Source: an uncultured SAR86 cluster bacterium
Lineage (GTDB): Bacteria; Pseudomonadota; Gammaproteobacteria; Magnimaribacterales; Magnimaribacteraceae
Reading direction: 5' to 3'
NCBI GenBank assembly: GCA_902594545.1
Contig: CACJMO010000010.1
Location: 1 to 33,702, forward strand
Length of the DNA: 33,702 bases
Part shown: one piece after another, positions 25,527 through 33,702 of the stretch
Numbering within the stretch: position 1 is the stretch's first letter
How the letters are laid out: the number at the start of each line of letters is the position of its first letter
The notes under the pieces: generated by a model
Told to the model about the DNA's origin: nothing
The model's input: only the letters and a program-made list of their open reading frames with translations
The model's database searches: none
Made by a program: the position numbers and the translations under genes

Positions 25527-26549
25527 TTATATTTTAACTCTTTGAAGCTCTTCAGAGAATATTAATTTGGGACTTCCCTCTTCTTCCAGTACAAATAAGA
25601 CTTTCAGTTTTTTTGTGTTAGCAAATTCTATGGCTTTTTGAAGTGGCATTGCGTTTAGAGCGGTTGATAATGCATCTGCACTCATTCCGTTTGTTGATAT
25701 AACTGAAACAGATTTTTTTGAATATTCAGATGGGACTCCTGAGACAGGATCTATTGTATGACTCATTTCCATGTCATCAAAAATTCTGATATTTCTGTAA
25801 TCCCCAGAAGTTGCCATGGCAAAAGATAGATAATCAGAAGAAAAGAAAGTGTGAATAATTTTAGAAGGTTCTAAAGGGTTAATGATTCCAACTTTCCAAG
25901 GTTGAGAGTTAGGTTTATGTGATGTTGATCTTACTTCGCCACCTAGCTCAATAAAAAAACTTACTACTTCTTCCTTGTTAATGAGAAATTCGTAAACCTT
26001 ATCAATAGCGAAACCCTTTGCAATGGAGGAAAGATCTAATTCTACATCTCTAACTTTTCTAACTGATTGAGAATCAACATCAGTTTGTACTGAGTCGCAA
26101 CCAACCTGAGACGTCAAATAATTAATGTTATCTTTTGATGGTTTTGAGTTTACTTTGTCGGGACCAAAGCCCCATAAGTTAACTAATTTGCCAATTGAAA
26201 CATCATAAATTCCCTTTGACTGATTACATATTTCAATTGCATAGTTAAGCACCTCAATAAAATCTTTTGAAACCTTAGTCCATTGATCAATTTCAGACTG
26301 ATTAACTCTGGAAATTAAAGAGTTGTCGATATAAGTAGACATATCTTGATTAATCTCATTAAGAATATTTGAAACCTGGAAGAAAGTATTTTGACTGTCT
26401 ACTTTTGAATGTATTGTGACACTATAACTAGTGCCCATGATATTGCTTTTGTATATTTGAACATCAACATCGCTTTCATCTTGAGCCAAGATGAAAATGA
26501 GAATTAAAACTAATGTTAGAAAAAAAAGTAATAAAGACTTGCGATTCAA
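25527..26549 (-). CDS. apbE: FAD:protein FMN transferase ApbE
   Basis: This enzyme moves FMN from FAD onto Thr residues of NqrB and NqrC, a step needed for Na+-NQR activity. The 340-residue protein has a hydrophobic N-terminus (about residues 4-21) that would export or anchor it on the periplasmic side. There is no lipobox Cys, unlike many ApbE lipoproteins. Family motifs are IMGTSYSVTIHS, the VNLWGFGP segment, DLSSIAKGFAIDKV, FFIELGGEVRS, MSHTIDPVSGVPS and MSADALSTALNAM, the last with the metal-binding Asp. It begins immediately after the nqrF stop with no spacer and is followed by nqrM. Confidence 0.95.
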   Translation of the reverse strand: MNRKSLLLFFLTLVLILIFILAQDESDVDVQIYKSNIMGTSYSVTIHSKVDSQNTFFQVSNILNEINQDMSTYIDNSLISRVNQSEIDQWTKVSKDFIEVLNYAIEICNQSKGIYDVSIGKLVNLWGFGPDKVNSKPSKDNINYLTSQVGCDSVQTDVDSQSVRKVRDVELDLSSIAKGFAIDKVYEFLINKEEVVSFFIELGGEVRSTSHKPNSQPWKVGIINPLEPSKIIHTFFSSDYLSFAMATSGDYRNIRIFDDMEMSHTIDPVSGVPSEYSKKSVSVISTNGMSADALSTALNAMPLQKAIEFANTKKLKVLFVLEEEGSPKLIFSEELQRVKI

Positions 26550-27782
26550 TTAGCTTCCAAAGTCATCAAACTTAATAGCTTCGGGCTCTACTCCTAAGCT
26601 ATCGAGCATATCAAAACACGCATCCATCATCATAGGCGGACCACACATGTAATACTCACAATCTTCTGGAGCGGGATGATCTTTAAGATATTCATCGTGT
26701 ATTACTTGATGAATAAATCCTGTGTAACCATCCCAATTATCTTCTGGCAAAGGATCAGAAAGAGCAACATGCCACTCAAAATTTTCATGTTCTTCAGCAA
26801 GCTTGTTGTATTCTTCAGTATAAAACATTTCTCTTAAACTTCTTGCTCCATAGAAAAAGGTAATTTTTCTTTTTGAATTGAGCCTAAGAAGCTGGTCAAA
26901 GATATGAGACCGCATTGGAGCCATACCTGCCCCTCCCCCTATGAAAACCATCTCATTATCAGTTTCTTCAGCAAAAAACTCACCAAAGGGTCCAAAAATA
27001 GTTAGTTTATCTCCCTCCTTGAGATTAAAGATGTATGAGGACATTTCTCCAGGAGGAAAATCAGTACCGGGTGGCGGTGATGCTATCCTGATATTAAACT
27101 TCATAATACCTTTTTCATTGGGATAATTAGCCATTGAATACGCCCTTATAACAGGCTCAAGTGTTTTAGAGGTATTTTCCCATACTCCAAACCTATCCCA
27201 GTCCTCATGATACTCCTCTTCAATATCAAAAGTCTTATAGTCTAGCTCGTATGGTGGTATTTCCATTTGTACATAACCACCTGCCTTAAAAGCAACTTCT
27301 TCACCTTCTGGCAATTTAAGCACTAATTCTTTTATAAACGTGGCAACATTATTATTTGAGACCACTTCACATTCCCATTTTCTTGCACCAAACACTTCAT
27401 CGGGAACTATTATTTCCATATCATCTTTTACTGGCACCTGACAGGAAAGTCTCCATCCCTCATTTTTTTCTTTATTGGTAAAATGGGACTCTTCAGTAGG
27501 AAGTATAGAGCCTCCTCCACTGACAACTCGGCATTTACATTGCGCGCATGTGCCACCCCCACCACAGGCAGAAGATAGAAATAAATTCTGAGAAGCTAAT
27601 GTTTGCAGAAGTTTACCTCCAGCTTCAACCTCAACTGATTTAGCTGCCTCATTCATTGATATGCTGACATTACCGGATGACACTAGCAATTTTCTCGCAC
27701 CCAGGATAATGAAAACCATCAAATTCACTGCAAGAGTAAAAACTAATACACCTAAAACTATTTCATTTTGTAGAAAGTTCAT
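26550..27782 (-). CDS. nqrF: Na+-NQR subunit F (NADH dehydrogenase subunit)
   Basis: This is the entry point of the complex. It oxidises NADH with FAD and passes electrons through a 2Fe-2S cluster. The 410 residues start with a membrane helix (about 8-28). A plant-type ferredoxin domain follows with Cys73, Cys79, Cys82 ([10 protein letters not shown]) and Cys114 (RLSCQV). Then comes a ferredoxin-reductase module with the FAD motif RAYSMANYP, the NADH motifs [13 protein letters not shown] and [12 protein letters not shown], and the C-terminal [17 protein letters not shown]. All cofactor residues are present. It lies between nqrE (3-nt gap) and apbE. Confidence 0.97.
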   Translation of the reverse strand: MNFLQNEIVLGVLVFTLAVNLMVFIILGARKLLVSSGNVSISMNEAAKSVEVEAGGKLLQTLASQNLFLSSACGGGGTCAQCKCRVVSGGGSILPTEESHFTNKEKNEGWRLSCQVPVKDDMEIIVPDEVFGARKWECEVVSNNNVATFIKELVLKLPEGEEVAFKAGGYVQMEIPPYELDYKTFDIEEEYHEDWDRFGVWENTSKTLEPVIRAYSMANYPNEKGIMKFNIRIASPPPGTDFPPGEMSSYIFNLKEGDKLTIFGPFGEFFAEETDNEMVFIGGGAGMAPMRSHIFDQLLRLNSKRKITFFYGARSLREMFYTEEYNKLAEEHENFEWHVALSDPLPEDNWDGYTGFIHQVIHDEYLKDHPAPEDCEYYMCGPPMMMDACFDMLDSLGVEPEAIKFDDFGS

Positions 27783-27785
27783 ACT

Positions 27786-28385
27786 TTATAAAGATATTCC
27801 TCCGAAAGATAAGAAACCGAAGCACATTAAACCCACGGTTATAAAAGTTATTCCTAATCCCTGTAAGCCTTCTGGAATGTCCGCATACTTGAGTCTTTCC
27901 GTTATGCCCGCTAAGGCTACGATAGCTAAAGCCCAACCAGTTCCAGCCCCTAGTCCATAGACTATACTTTCTGTAAAAGCTAAATTCCTCTCAATCGAAA
28001 ACAGAACACCACCAAGAATCGCACAATTAACTGTTATTAGTGGTAAGAACACACCTAACGCATTATAAAGGGCTGGTATATAGCGATCTAAGAACATTTC
28101 CAATATCTGAACGAGAGCTGCAATTATCCCTATGTAACAAATTAAGCCTACGAAATGAAGATCCGATCCCGGAAATAAGGCATCTTCTTTTAAGAAGAAA
28201 TTAAAAATTAAATTATTAATCGGTACTGCCAATCCTAAAACGACTATGACAGCTATGCCCAGTCCGATAGCTGGCTGAATCCTCTTAGATATTGCTAAAA
28301 ATGTACACATTCCCAGGAAAAAGTTGATTGCAATATTTTCAATGAATACTGCTTTTATAAACATGCTTAAATAGGCTTCCAACAT
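27786..28385 (-). CDS. nqrE: Na+-NQR subunit E
   Basis: This is a membrane subunit of 199 residues with about six helices. It is a homologue of NqrD, and the pair lie inverted in the membrane around a central iron site that relays electrons. Recognisable features are [25 protein letters not shown] at the start (with a conserved Cys), the segment [18 protein letters not shown] (second conserved Cys) and a hydrophobic C-terminus. The start overlaps the nqrD stop (TGATG), so translation is probably coupled. Confidence 0.96.
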   Translation of the reverse strand: MLEAYLSMFIKAVFIENIAINFFLGMCTFLAISKRIQPAIGLGIAVIVVLGLAVPINNLIFNFFLKEDALFPGSDLHFVGLICYIGIIAALVQILEMFLDRYIPALYNALGVFLPLITVNCAILGGVLFSIERNLAFTESIVYGLGAGTGWALAIVALAGITERLKYADIPEGLQGLGITFITVGLMCFGFLSFGGISL

Positions 28386-29053
28386 CAGGCTGTCCCCTTT
28401 TCAGCATCTAAGCTATTCTTAGAAATTTTAAACTCTGGTTCTTCAATTTGATCAGTTTTCCATTGTCTCAATGCCCAAATCGTAAAACCGATAATGAAAA
28501 ATGAACTTGCTGGTGTTAAAAAGAAATTATTTGCCATATACCAACCACCGTTAGTGGTGAGAGGCATGATTTCAATACCGTAAAAAGTACCAGCTCCTAC
28601 AAATTCTCTTATAACAGCAATAATAATTAAAATTACACTGTAACCTAGACCATTTCCAAATCCGTCGATTGCGCTCATAAGAGGGCCATTTTTCATTGCA
28701 AAGGCTTCAGCCCTGCCCATCACGATACAATTAGTTACAATCAGACCTACAAAGACTGACAACGTTTTACTGCTCTCGTAATCAAACGCCTGAAGCACTT
28801 CATCTACGAGCATGACAAGTGTTGCAATGATTGAAATCTGGACAATGATTCTTATGTTCGTTGGTATATGGTTTCTAATTAATGATACAAATAAATTAGA
28901 CAACGTAACCACTGTCGTTAAGGCCACGCACATAATTAAAGTTATATATAGATTTCCTGTAACAGCCAGAGCAGAACAAATTCCAAGAATTTGCAAAGCA
29001 ATTGGATTGTCATTGAATATTGGATTTAAAAGTACTTCTTTTGCTTTAGACAT
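28385..29053 (-). CDS. nqrD: Na+-NQR subunit D
   Basis: This is a membrane subunit of 222 residues, partner of NqrE. Family motifs are [21 protein letters not shown] at the N-terminus (conserved Cys) and [22 protein letters not shown] (conserved Cys) in the repeated second half. These Cys pairs, with those of NqrE, hold the membrane iron centre in the Vibrio structure. The segment [10 protein letters not shown]-like (here [11 protein letters not shown]) also fits. It overlaps the end of nqrC by 8 nt and leads into nqrE by TGATG. Confidence 0.96.
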   Translation of the reverse strand: MSKAKEVLLNPIFNDNPIALQILGICSALAVTGNLYITLIMCVALTTVVTLSNLFVSLIRNHIPTNIRIIVQISIIATLVMLVDEVLQAFDYESSKTLSVFVGLIVTNCIVMGRAEAFAMKNGPLMSAIDGFGNGLGYSVILIIIAVIREFVGAGTFYGIEIMPLTTNGGWYMANNFFLTPASSFFIIGFTIWALRQWKTDQIEEPEFKISKNSLDAEKGTA

Positions 29054-29828
29054 CTTTTAACTCCTGATTCTTTAATTGAGAAATCAAAGGCCCGTAACCC
29101 ATATCTCCTAGCCAGAATGAGAGTAAGTTAGTGACCCCATTACTTGTTATGGTTGCTCCAGACAACCCATCAACTTGATATTTAGCGTTACTGGAGTTTT
29201 TATCAACAGATCCTTTGATGACAGTTATCAAAACTTCGCCTGAATCCGAATAGATTTCTTTACCCTTCCAGATCGCCTTCCATCTTGGATTGTCTATTTC
29301 TCCGCCTAGTCCTGGTGTTTCGATATGTTCAAAGAACTCTAATCCTATAACGGTTTTTAAATCAGGTTCTAGAGCCAAATACCCTTTCATAGTTCCCCAG
29401 AGACCATACCCTCTAACAGGCAGGATGATGGCATTTAAATCTTGTTGCTCATAATGTAAATAAACGGTTTGAAAGTTTTCCCTTCTTTTTAAAAGAGCTA
29501 TGTCTTTTTCTGAAGATAATTCAATAGAAGTTGAGGGGTTTCTGGAGAAGGAACCCTCATCATAGTCTTCAATGTTTATAGCGCTATCGAACTCACCTGT
29601 TTCCAAATTTACTATTCGAGCTTGAATTGATTTAAACTGCTCTGTCACGTCGGTAGAAGAATCAAGCAATCCTGCAGCTGACAAAATCTTACTTTGCTTA
29701 TCTAGCGTTTTATTTGCTTCCTGAAGATCTCTCAGTTCAACTGCTGAGAAAGATATTAATGCAGAACATACCAAACAGAGAGAGACAGCCACGATGAGCG
29801 TTTTCTTTATCGTATCATTATTATTCAT
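29046..29828 (-). CDS. nqrC: Na+-NQR subunit C (covalent FMN)
   Basis: This subunit of 260 residues has one membrane helix (about 10-30) and a periplasmic FMN-binding domain. The flavinylation motif [13 protein letters not shown] is canonical, with FMN expected on Thr226. [14 protein letters not shown] and [15 protein letters not shown] are further family motifs. ApbE, encoded downstream, would add the FMN. The start overlaps the nqrB stop (TAATG) and the end overlaps nqrD by 8 nt. Confidence 0.97.
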   Translation of the reverse strand: MNNNDTIKKTLIVAVSLCLVCSALISFSAVELRDLQEANKTLDKQSKILSAAGLLDSSTDVTEQFKSIQARIVNLETGEFDSAINIEDYDEGSFSRNPSTSIELSSEKDIALLKRRENFQTVYLHYEQQDLNAIILPVRGYGLWGTMKGYLALEPDLKTVIGLEFFEHIETPGLGGEIDNPRWKAIWKGKEIYSDSGEVLITVIKGSVDKNSSNAKYQVDGLSGATITSNGVTNLLSFWLGDMGYGPLISQLKNQELKDV

Positions 29829-31033
29829 TAAGAAACCCTCTTGAGTCTTTGTTTAATGTTTCTCTCTTGAACAAAATGATCAATGAGAGGTGCAAATAAA
29901 TTAGCAAACAGGATGGCTAGCATCATACCTTCAGGATATGCGGGATTTACTACTCTGATTAAAACTACCATTACTCCTATAAGGATTCCGTAATACCACC
30001 TTCCTAAATTAGTGTGTGAGCCTGACACTGGCTCTACGGCCATAAACGTTAAACCAAATGCAAAACCACCTATAACTAAGTGCCAATGAAATGGTAGTGA
30101 GAACATTGGATTAGTATCCGAACCGATGAAATTAAATAGCTCCGAAGTTATAAAAGTTCCGAGCAATACACCGGCAATGATTCTCCACGAAGCAACTCTT
30201 GTATAAAGCAATATGGCAAGACCCAACAAAATAAACAGTGTTGAAGTTTCACCTATCGATCCTGGGATTGATCCAAAAAAAGCATCGGACCATGAGTACT
30301 GGGCTTGAATTCCATTTAAACCCTCTTGAGCTCCTATGCCTAAAATAGTTGGAGAACTATATCCATCCACTGCAATCCAAACAGAATCTCCTGACCAATC
30401 AACGGGATAAGCAAAGTATAGAAAAGCTCTTCCAGCTAACGCAGGATTCAAGAAATTTTTTCCTGTCCCGCCAAATATTTCTTTCGCAACGACAATACCA
30501 AAGCTAATTCCGAGAGCAACTTGCCAGAGTGGCGCGTCAGGAGGACAGCACAGGGCAAATAGTACGGTCGTAACAAATGCTCCTTCATTGATTTCATGAC
30601 CTCTAACGATTGCAAAAATTACTTCCCAGGCAATACCAACAATAAACGTAACAAGATAAATTGGAATGAAATAACAAGCACCAAACCAAATACAATCCCA
30701 TATGCTTTTTGGATCGTAATTACAGAGCAAATCTATAAATATAAAATGCCAATCATCTTTATTTATAGCTCCAAGTTCTTCGAATGCCGCCAGGGAATGG
30801 TACCCTAGATTGTACATTCCATAGAACATAGCTGGAAATGTAGCCATCCAAACAACGACCATAACTTTTTGTAGATCGATACTATCTCTTATATGAACTG
30901 AACCGAAAGTTCTTTTATCAGATGAGTAAAAAAGATTTTCAAATACATCATAGATAGGGAAATATTTCTCTAGGGACCCACCACTTGTGAATTTAGGTTT
31001 ATGAGTATCGAAGAATTTACGCAATGGTTTCAT
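29828..31033 (-). CDS. nqrB: Na+-NQR subunit B (covalent FMN, riboflavin, Na+ path)
   Basis: This is the largest membrane subunit, 401 residues with about ten helices. It carries a covalent FMN and riboflavin and is implicated in sodium transport and quinone reduction. Diagnostic stretches are [32 protein letters not shown], the [13 protein letters not shown] loop, [23 protein letters not shown] and [16 protein letters not shown]. The FMN attachment site reads D223-G-Y-S-S-P-T229, where NqrC and most NqrB have DxxSGAT. The Thr and Asp are kept, but Gly-Ala is replaced by Ser-Pro. It starts directly after the nqrA stop. Confidence 0.97.
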   Translation of the reverse strand: MKPLRKFFDTHKPKFTSGGSLEKYFPIYDVFENLFYSSDKRTFGSVHIRDSIDLQKVMVVVWMATFPAMFYGMYNLGYHSLAAFEELGAINKDDWHFIFIDLLCNYDPKSIWDCIWFGACYFIPIYLVTFIVGIAWEVIFAIVRGHEINEGAFVTTVLFALCCPPDAPLWQVALGISFGIVVAKEIFGGTGKNFLNPALAGRAFLYFAYPVDWSGDSVWIAVDGYSSPTILGIGAQEGLNGIQAQYSWSDAFFGSIPGSIGETSTLFILLGLAILLYTRVASWRIIAGVLLGTFITSELFNFIGSDTNPMFSLPFHWHLVIGGFAFGLTFMAVEPVSGSHTNLGRWYYGILIGVMVVLIRVVNPAYPEGMMLAILFANLFAPLIDHFVQERNIKQRLKRVS

Positions 31034-32386
31034 TTATCCTTCTACCTCTATTTTTGTTAGACCAGCCCTGAGTAAAGATCCAAAATCATATTTACCTGGG
31101 CAAACAAAGCTGCATAAAGAGAGATCTTCTTCATCGAGTTCTAGGCCTCCCAAGGCCTGAATCTTTTCAGTATCCATGAGAACAATATTTCTAAGGAGCA
31201 TCGCAGGTAAGAAGTTTAAGGGTAGCACTTCCTCGTAGACGCCTATTGGTACAATTGGACGATCCGAGCCATTCATTAGAGCTTTAAATTTATATAACTT
31301 TTTTGGAAACAATGAAGAGAGAAATAAAGGGATTTTGGAAAATTTTCTTGGACCCGGAGTTAGCCAATTCATAAACTCTCTATCTTTCGAATTAGGTTCA
31401 GCAACAACTGATATTTGATTATGATAACGTCCAAGATAAGCATAGGGTCCTAAGGCTTCTCGGCCTGATATGACTGAACCTGATATTACCCTATTCTCTC
31501 TTTGAGTTAACTGACCTGCTGTTACCTCATCAGTACATGCTCCCAATCTAGTTTTGAGATATTTAGGTTCATTTACTTGGGGTCCGGCAAGAGAAACAAC
31601 TCTTTCAACAAAAACTTTTCCTGTTCTAAACTGAGCACCTATTGCAATGACATCTTGATAACCAATTGTCCAATTGATATTGCTTAGAGAGGCAGGAGAA
31701 ATATAGTGCATCTGGGTCCCAACAAGGCCTGCTGGATGAGGTCCTGAAAAGATATGTTTAATGACTTGATCGTCTTCTGGTAAATCTAAATTTGAATTTG
31801 GGCCCGTGGAAATATGGATTGGACAATCAACGAGCCTTTTCAATACTTTGAGACCAAAATTAAAATTATCTGTATTGAGATTTGTAATAATTTCAGGGTT
31901 GGGGCTAAGCGGCTGAGTATCTAATAATGAAATAAATATGTTATTTGGAATTTCTTCGACACCAGGGATTTTGCTGTAGGGTCTGGTTCTAAATGCTGTC
32001 CAGCTTCCAGACTTAATAAGCTGAGATCTTATTTCTGCTGGGGTTGTCTTATCTAATTCATCTTCAGAATATCTATTAAATTCTTCAGTTTCTTCTTCTT
32101 GTTCGACTTCAATTACAACTGATTGCAAAACTCTTCGATCGCCACGATTTATGGATTCAACCTTACCACCGGCAGGAGAAGTAAAGATTACTCCAGGATT
32201 TTTTTTGTCTTCGAACAAAGCCTGTCCGAGCTTAACCCTCTCTCCTTCTTCAACTAACATAGTTGGCTTCATTCCGACATAGTCATTACCAAGAATAGCT
32301 ACAGACCTGCTTCTTGTGGAGTCAACTATTTCTTCGGTAGGAGAACCGTTAATGGGTATGTTTAAACCTTTTTTTATTCTTATCAT
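31034..32386 (-). CDS. nqrA: Na+-NQR subunit A
   Basis: This is the cytoplasmic subunit (450 residues) associated with ubiquinone binding. It opens MIRIKKGLNIPINGSP, as expected. It contains NDYVGMKPTMLVEEGERVKLGQ, FTSPAGGKVESINRGDRRVLQSV (biotinyl-lipoyl-like fold), GPHPAGLVGTQMHYI and the C-terminal NIVLMDTEKIQALGGLELDEEDLSLCSFVCPGK region with the family's Cys pair. It is the first gene of the nqr operon. An AGGGA abuts the ATG with no spacer, which is an odd ribosome-binding geometry. A promoter candidate lies in the 71-nt gap after gap. Confidence 0.97.
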   Translation of the reverse strand: MIRIKKGLNIPINGSPTEEIVDSTRSRSVAILGNDYVGMKPTMLVEEGERVKLGQALFEDKKNPGVIFTSPAGGKVESINRGDRRVLQSVVIEVEQEEETEEFNRYSEDELDKTTPAEIRSQLIKSGSWTAFRTRPYSKIPGVEEIPNNIFISLLDTQPLSPNPEIITNLNTDNFNFGLKVLKRLVDCPIHISTGPNSNLDLPEDDQVIKHIFSGPHPAGLVGTQMHYISPASLSNINWTIGYQDVIAIGAQFRTGKVFVERVVSLAGPQVNEPKYLKTRLGACTDEVTAGQLTQRENRVISGSVISGREALGPYAYLGRYHNQISVVAEPNSKDREFMNWLTPGPRKFSKIPLFLSSLFPKKLYKFKALMNGSDRPIVPIGVYEEVLPLNFLPAMLLRNIVLMDTEKIQALGGLELDEEDLSLCSFVCPGKYDFGSLLRAGLTKIEVEG

Positions 32387-32431
32387 TCCCTATATGACAG
32401 ATTGGGAAAATTACCCTCAGAGCGCGGGGGT

Positions 32432-32437
32432 ATTATA
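32432..32437 (-). promoter_or_regulatory. Candidate -10 element of the nqr operon
   Basis: On the minus strand this reads TATAAT and is followed directly by a GC-rich stretch (ACCCCCGCGC), unusual in this AT-rich sequence. A GC-rich discriminator is typical of promoters that respond to ppGpp and growth rate. The leader to nqrA would be about 40 nt. No good -35 is visible, because that region overlaps the gap stop codon. Confidence 0.4.
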
Positions 32438-32457
32438 ATGATGTAAGGCTTAATTTA

Positions 32458-33702
32458 CTAGGATGATTCGCTAAAATTTGGATATCTTTTGTAGGTTAAT
32501 CCAACCATCTCTTTTGCCAAACCAACTAGCTGGGCTGTGTAACCATATTCATTATCGTACCAAACATACAGAACGCATTTATTACCGTTAGCTATAGTGG
32601 CAGCAGAGTCAATAATACCTGCATGCCTATCTCCTACAAAATCGGTCGAGACAACTTCAGGAGAGTTAGTGAAACCAATTTGTTCTTTTAATTCGGAATG
32701 AAAAGCTTTTTGGCGAAGAAAGTTATTTAACTCCTCAACTGACACATCACTTTCAAATCGCAGGTTGATAATTGCAAGAGATACATTGGGAGTTGGAACT
32801 CTAACAGCATTAGCGGTGAGCTTTCCCATTAATTCTGGAAGAACCTGCCCAACAGCTTTTCCCGCTCCAGTTTCTGTTATGACCATATTTAAAGCTGCAC
32901 TTCTTCCACGTCTCTCTTTCTTATGAAAATTGTCTATTAAATTTTGATCATTTGTATAGGAATGTACACTTTCTATATGCCCAGAAAGGATCTTAAATTC
33001 ATCATTCAAAACTTTTAATGTCGGCACAATCGCATTAGTAGTGCAAGAAGCTGCGCCTAATATCTCATCATTGTCCATGATTTCATTATTGATACCATGA
33101 ACTATATTTTTGATTCCATCTTTCGCGGGAGCGGTAAGTAAAACTTTAGCAATTCCCTTGCAATTTAAATGTTTACCTAAGCCTTCTTGATTTCGCCACA
33201 CTCCAGTGTTGTCAATTAAAAGAGCATCTTTAATACCATAGCTTGTGTAATCTATTTCAGAAGGATTATTTGCATATATCACTTGTACTTCATTTCCATT
33301 GATAATTAATTTATTTTCTTCTTCTATCACTCTAACCGTGCCCTTAAAAGGTCCATGAACAGAGTCGGTTCTCATTAGATTAGCTCTTTTGATTAAATCA
33401 TCATCAACAGCCTTACGAACTACAATAGCTCTTAGTCTTAAGTTATCTCCCCCGCCGGAATCTTCAATTAACATTCGAGTAAGCAGCCTGCCTATTCTGC
33501 CGAATCCGTAGAGAACAACATCTTGAGCAGATTCAAGTATCGAACCTTTTTGCCCAATTAACTCTTTGACTGAATCCTGAACAAATTCTTCAATTGATAA
33601 ATTTCTATCATCAAACAAAAATGCTGCCGCTATTATTCCTATATCAATCTCAGCTGGGCCTAATTCCAATTCACTGAGGGCTGTAATCACTTGATAAGTT
33701 TC
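32458..33702 (-). CDS. gap: Glyceraldehyde-3-phosphate dehydrogenase, long form (5' end missing)
   Basis: This enzyme interconverts glyceraldehyde-3-phosphate and 1,3-bisphosphoglycerate. The frame is open to the window end: the codons before the GTG at 33690 read E-T-Y-Q. The real start is therefore outside. The visible part begins with an extension (LSELELGPAEIDIG) found in the long (about 450-490 residue) Gap proteins of Pseudomonas-type bacteria. The NAD-binding motif LYGFGRIGRLLTRML follows, then the catalytic Cys in GAASCTTNAIVPTL, HSYTNDQNLIDN, RRGRSAALNMV and the C-terminal WYDNEYGYTAQLV. Long Gap enzymes often serve gluconeogenesis, which would suit the glyoxylate shunt nearby; that is inference. 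It lies 71 nt upstream of nqrA on the same strand. Confidence 0.93.
   Translation of the reverse strand, partial: ETYQVITALSELELGPAEIDIGIIAAAFLFDDRNLSIEEFVQDSVKELIGQKGSILESAQDVVLYGFGRIGRLLTRMLIEDSGGGDNLRLRAIVVRKAVDDDLIKRANLMRTDSVHGPFKGTVRVIEEENKLIINGNEVQVIYANNPSEIDYTSYGIKDALLIDNTGVWRNQEGLGKHLNCKGIAKVLLTAPAKDGIKNIVHGINNEIMDNDEILGAASCTTNAIVPTLKVLNDEFKILSGHIESVHSYTNDQNLIDNFHKKERRGRSAALNMVITETGAGKAVGQVLPELMGKLTANAVRVPTPNVSLAIINLRFESDVSVEELNNFLRQKAFHSELKEQIGFTNSPEVVSTDFVGDRHAGIIDSAATIANGNKCVLYVWYDNEYGYTAQLVGLAKEMVGLTYKRYPNFSESS

Noticed and set aside
25334-25537. Plus-strand open frame of 67 codons after aceA
   Set aside because: It lies inside the aceA/nqrM terminator and antisense to nqrM, which has clear family motifs on the other strand.
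32403-32430. Possible terminator after gap
   Set aside because: Only a 3-4 bp stem can be drawn (ACCC/GGGT) and no T tract follows it closely.
1-33702. CRISPR arrays, tRNA or rRNA genes, insertion sequences, prophage
   Set aside because: Searched by eye on both strands; no direct-repeat arrays, CCA-type tRNA ends, transposase motifs or phage genes were seen.

Overview
The window looks like an AT-rich (GC in the mid-thirties percent, judged by eye), very compact chromosomal segment of an aerobic marine gammaproteobacterium. The evidence is the icd-clpS-clpA cluster with infA beside it, the complete six-subunit Na+-translocating NADH:quinone reductase operon ending in apbE and nqrM, a long-form isocitrate lyase, a PhoD phosphatase, and many 1-8 nt gene overlaps. 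A SAR86-like or similar streamlined oceanic lineage would fit, but that is inference from style and gene content. There are no rRNA or tRNA genes, CRISPR arrays, insertion sequences or phage genes that I can see, and no gene-free stretch reaches 300 bases.

Layout. 1-3300 (+): the end of a type I secretion ABC exporter, its membrane-fusion protein with an unusually short hairpin, an exported metallo-beta-lactamase-fold protein and a membrane-anchored unknown, all tightly coupled. 3293-4741 (-): a membrane TolB-like/TPR protein. 4786-7116 (+): a beta-propeller lipoprotein and an exported protein made of two tandem homologous halves, closed by a bidirectional terminator shared with an exported unknown (7156-7701, -). 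7814-10394 (+): a coupled three-gene unit of VOC dioxygenase-like protein, alpha/beta hydrolase and HMG-CoA lyase. Then a Tat-type PhoD phosphatase (-), a class III CoA-transferase (+), a 36-codon membrane mini-gene (-) and infA (+).

13820-18834 (-): icd, clpS and clpA, followed by a serine hydrolase whose reading frame has no ATG, GTG or TTG start and seems to begin at ATC. 18903-19970 (+): mnmA. 19938-22185 (-): an exported amidohydrolase, a glutathione S-transferase, a 29-residue membrane mini-gene fitted exactly between its neighbours, and a GIY-YIG protein. 22251-25310 (+): purB and aceA. 25348-33702 (-): a long-form gap (cut by the window end), nqrABCDEF, apbE and nqrM, ending in a terminator shared with aceA.

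How the genes work together. Icd and AceA share the isocitrate branch point. Na+-NQR takes electrons from NADH into the quinone pool and exports sodium. ApbE attaches FMN to NqrB and NqrC, and NqrM is needed for complex maturation. ClpS delivers N-degron substrates to ClpA. HMG-CoA lyase, with the CoA-transferase 1.8 kb away, could supply acetyl-CoA and acetoacetate from branched acids. The points most worth a second look are the start-less serine hydrolase, the altered FMN-attachment motif of NqrB, the miniature membrane-fusion protein, the two mini-genes, and the VOC/hydrolase/lyase operon.
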